In this document: positions 62,239 to 64,000 of the stretch, one piece after another
Position numbering within the stretch: the stretch's first letter is position 1
Layout of the letters: each line of letters begins with the position of its first letter
DNA from: Paenibacillus wulumuqiensis
GTDB taxonomy: Bacteria; Bacillota; Bacilli; Paenibacillales; Paenibacillaceae
Direction of reading: 5' to 3'
Assembly: GCF_000971965.1 (NCBI RefSeq)
Contig: NZ_KQ040795.1
Location: 186,001-250,000 of the forward strand
Length of the DNA stretch: 64,000 nt
Translations under genes and position numbers: made by a program
The notes under the pieces: generated by a model
What the model saw: the letters and a program-made list of their open reading frames with translations, nothing else
What the model was told of the DNA's origin: nothing
The model's database searches: none

Positions 62239-64000
62239 GGCCGGGTTCCTCCTCTCCAAATTGGGATGCATAGATTTGGCGGTACAGCTCCGACTCCTGC
62301 AGCAGCTGTTCATGATTGCCCTGGGCAATCAGCTGTCCGTCACCGAGCAGCAGTACTCGGTCCGCCCGGATCGTCGAGCTGATCTTCTGGGTGATCAGAA
62401 TGGTCGTGCAGGACAGACTGCTGATACTCTCCAGCAGCATCGATTCCGTGCGTACATCGAGCGCGCTCGTACTGTCATCCAGCAGCAGAATCTGCGGGCG
62501 GCGTACCAGTGCTCTGGCGATAGAGAGACGCTGCTTCTGTCCGCCGGACAGATTCACGCCCCGCTGACCAAGCAGCGTATCATATCCATTCGGCAGCTTG
62601 GCGATCGTCTCATGAATCTGGGCCATCCGCGCTGCCGCCTCAATCTCTTCCATGCTGGCATGCTCGGAGCCCCAGGCGATATTGTCACGAATCGTGCCGC
62701 TGAACAGTACAATCTCCTGCGGTACATAGCCGATCATGCCGCGCAGCTGCTCATCACTCATTGCCTGAATATCTTGTTCCTGCAAATAAATATGCCCACT
62801 GTTCGCTTCATACAATCGCAGGATCAGCTGTATGAGCGAGGATTTGCCCGAACCGGTCGCGCCCATAATTGCAGTCATGCGGCCGGATCTCGCGGTAAAG
62901 GAAATGTCCGTCAGAATCGGCGTCTCCACACCCGGATATTTAAAGGAGACCTGACTGAATACAATCCCCCGCTGCTGCTCTGGTACTGGATAATCGTTCG
63001 TATGAAGAGCGGGACCGGGCGCAGCAGCTTCTTTATTTTCAGTGATGATTCTATCCTGCCGTCCTGTTGCTGCAGCTCCGTTATGCTGTGATACGCTGAT
63101 ATCCTGCCCTGATGCAGCATCTTTATGATTATTATGACTGACCGCAGTCGATGCATCCGGTGATGAAGATGCCGACATCCGGCTGCTCAATTCTTCCTCC
63201 GATGCATTCATCACTTCCTCCATCCGCTCTGCCGACGCTCTCGCTCTGGAAAAGGAAGCCACGATCATCGAGAACGCGGATAACGCTCCCATCGTACGCA
63301 TCGAATAATTGATAATCGCCACCACTTCACCGACCGAGGCACTGCCGGACATAATATCACGATGTCCAAACCACAGCACCGCGATAATGCTGGCATTCAT
63401 AATAAACAGAATAAACGGCATCGTCGTCTCGGTCAGCCGCAGCGCAGCTACCGTATCAGTCATCAGCTCACCACTGTGCTGCTCAAACCGCTTGCGCTCA
63501 TGATGCTTGCGTACGAACACGCGGATCAACCGCATACCGGTCAGATTTTCCTGCATTACATTGTTGACCTTGTCCAGACGCCGCTGTACGAGCTGGAACC
63601 TGGCGGCAGCTCGCTTCATTACCGCGATAACGAACAATAGCAGCACCGGGATACCCACCACCAGCAGCAGACCCAGCTTCACATTGACGATCAGCGCCAT
63701 CACGCTGCTGCCGACGACCAGCAGCGGCATCCGCAGCATAAAGCGCAGACCCATGAACAGCATATCCTGCAAAATGGTCACATCATTGGTCAGACGGGTG
63801 ATCAGCGACGACGAAGAGAACCGGCTGAACAGCGCATACGAGAAGGACTGTACCCTTTTATAAAGCGCTTCCCGAAGATCATAGCCAAGCCCCTGACTCG
63901 CATACGAGGCATAGAAGGAGCTGAAGATCCCGGCGATAAAAGCGATAACCGTGCCACCCACCAGGATGCCGCCCCACAGCAGTACTGTGGACGCATCCTT
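62219..64000 (-). CDS. ABC exporter half-transporter with degenerate ATPase site, N-terminus beyond the right edge
   Basis: The frame runs in from the right edge (residues KDASTVLLWGGILVGG) and ends at 62219, so 593 codons are seen. The membrane domain is followed by an unusual polar linker of about 75 residues rich in Ser, Ala, His and Asn (SSSPDASTAVSHNN, HNGAAATGRQDR) before the nucleotide-binding domain. Walker A is GATGSGKSS, signature NLSGGQKQRL, Walker B ILLLDDSTSALD, where Asp replaces the catalytic Glu. This is the degenerate-site half of a heterodimeric exporter. A start codon is not visible in the window. Confidence 0.92.
   Translation of the reverse strand, partial: KDASTVLLWGGILVGGTVIAFIAGIFSSFYASYASQGLGYDLREALYKRVQSFSYALFSRFSSSSLITRLTNDVTILQDMLFMGLRFMLRMPLLVVGSSVMALIVNVKLGLLLVVGIPVLLLFVIAVMKRAAARFQLVQRRLDKVNNVMQENLTGMRLIRVFVRKHHERKRFEQHSGELMTDTVAALRLTETTMPFILFIMNASIIAVLWFGHRDIMSGSASVGEVVAIINYSMRTMGALSAFSMIVASFSRARASAERMEEVMNASEEELSSRMSASSSPDASTAVSHNNHKDAASGQDISVSQHNGAAATGRQDRIITENKEAAAPGPALHTNDYPVPEQQRGIVFSQVSFKYPGVETPILTDISFTARSGRMTAIMGATGSGKSSLIQLILRLYEANSGHIYLQEQDIQAMSDEQLRGMIGYVPQEIVLFSGTIRDNIAWGSEHASMEEIEAAARMAQIHETIAKLPNGYDTLLGQRGVNLSGGQKQRLSIARALVRRPQILLLDDSTSALDVRTESMLLESISSLSCTTILITQKISSTIRADRVLLLGDGQLIAQGNHEQLLQESELYRQIYASQFGEEEPGRVESIH

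Overview
The window looks like chromosomal DNA from a Paenibacillus-type member of the Bacillota. The evidence is strong AAGGAGG-type ribosome binding sites, a 7-1-7 Fur box, and Bacillales families such as YcnI/YcnJ, CtaM/YozB, YdjO, an HmoB-like monooxygenase and the FeoB-associated Cys-rich protein. I saw no rRNA, tRNA, CRISPR array, insertion sequence or phage gene. Both outer genes are cut by the window edges.

Layout: 1-6674 holds an uncommon cluster. A tubulin/FtsZ-like GTPase (cut at the left edge) and a membrane-anchored von Willebrand A protein run left. A 48-aa membrane peptide, a zinc-ribbon membrane protein and a large extracytoplasmic protein run right from the same control region. 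6861-8550 holds a small membrane protein and an unusual regulator. 8694-12971 is a copper block: YcnI, a CopC-CopD-YtkA fusion (YcnJ) and a LuxR-type two-component pair. 13177-13475 is a Fur box with a 51-aa protein gene. 13716-16474 is an AT-rich, probably acquired pair: an EamA exporter and a divergent MocR regulator. 16745-22163 holds glutathione peroxidase, a formate/nitrite channel, CtaM, a small acetyltransferase and a chemoreceptor. 22293-26539 is a six-PAS hybrid kinase translationally coupled to a uronate-dehydrogenase-like enzyme.

26808-31818 holds two related DUF2207-type membrane proteins and an operon of an aldo/keto reductase and two SRPBCC proteins, the second broken by an in-frame amber codon. 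32919-35505 is the Fur-controlled feoA-feoB-Cys-rich ferrous iron operon. 35613-37646 is agmatine to putrescine (AguA then AguB). 37896-38696 holds YdjO and a cold-shock protein with a structured leader. 38739-46982 holds a hydrolase, a hypothetical protein, a diguanylate cyclase, an aldo/keto reductase, a six-repeat surface protein and a CorA transporter. 47215-50965 is a tandem pair of GH13 alpha-glucosidase-like proteins; the second has lost the invariant arginine of the family.

51190-53910 holds DUF445 and DUF418 membrane proteins. 54073-58414 is a lantibiotic-protection operon (ABC transporter LanFEG plus SpaRK-like two-component system) without any lanthipeptide biosynthesis gene here. 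58620-60206 holds the HmoB-like protein and two TM2-domain proteins. 60382 to the right edge is a pair of half-size ABC exporters forming an asymmetric heterodimer.

Common themes are metal handling (Fur box peptide, Feo, copper, CorA, heme monooxygenase), envelope sensing and defence, and cold or redox stress. All functional calls rest on reading translated sequence and context; no database search was run.
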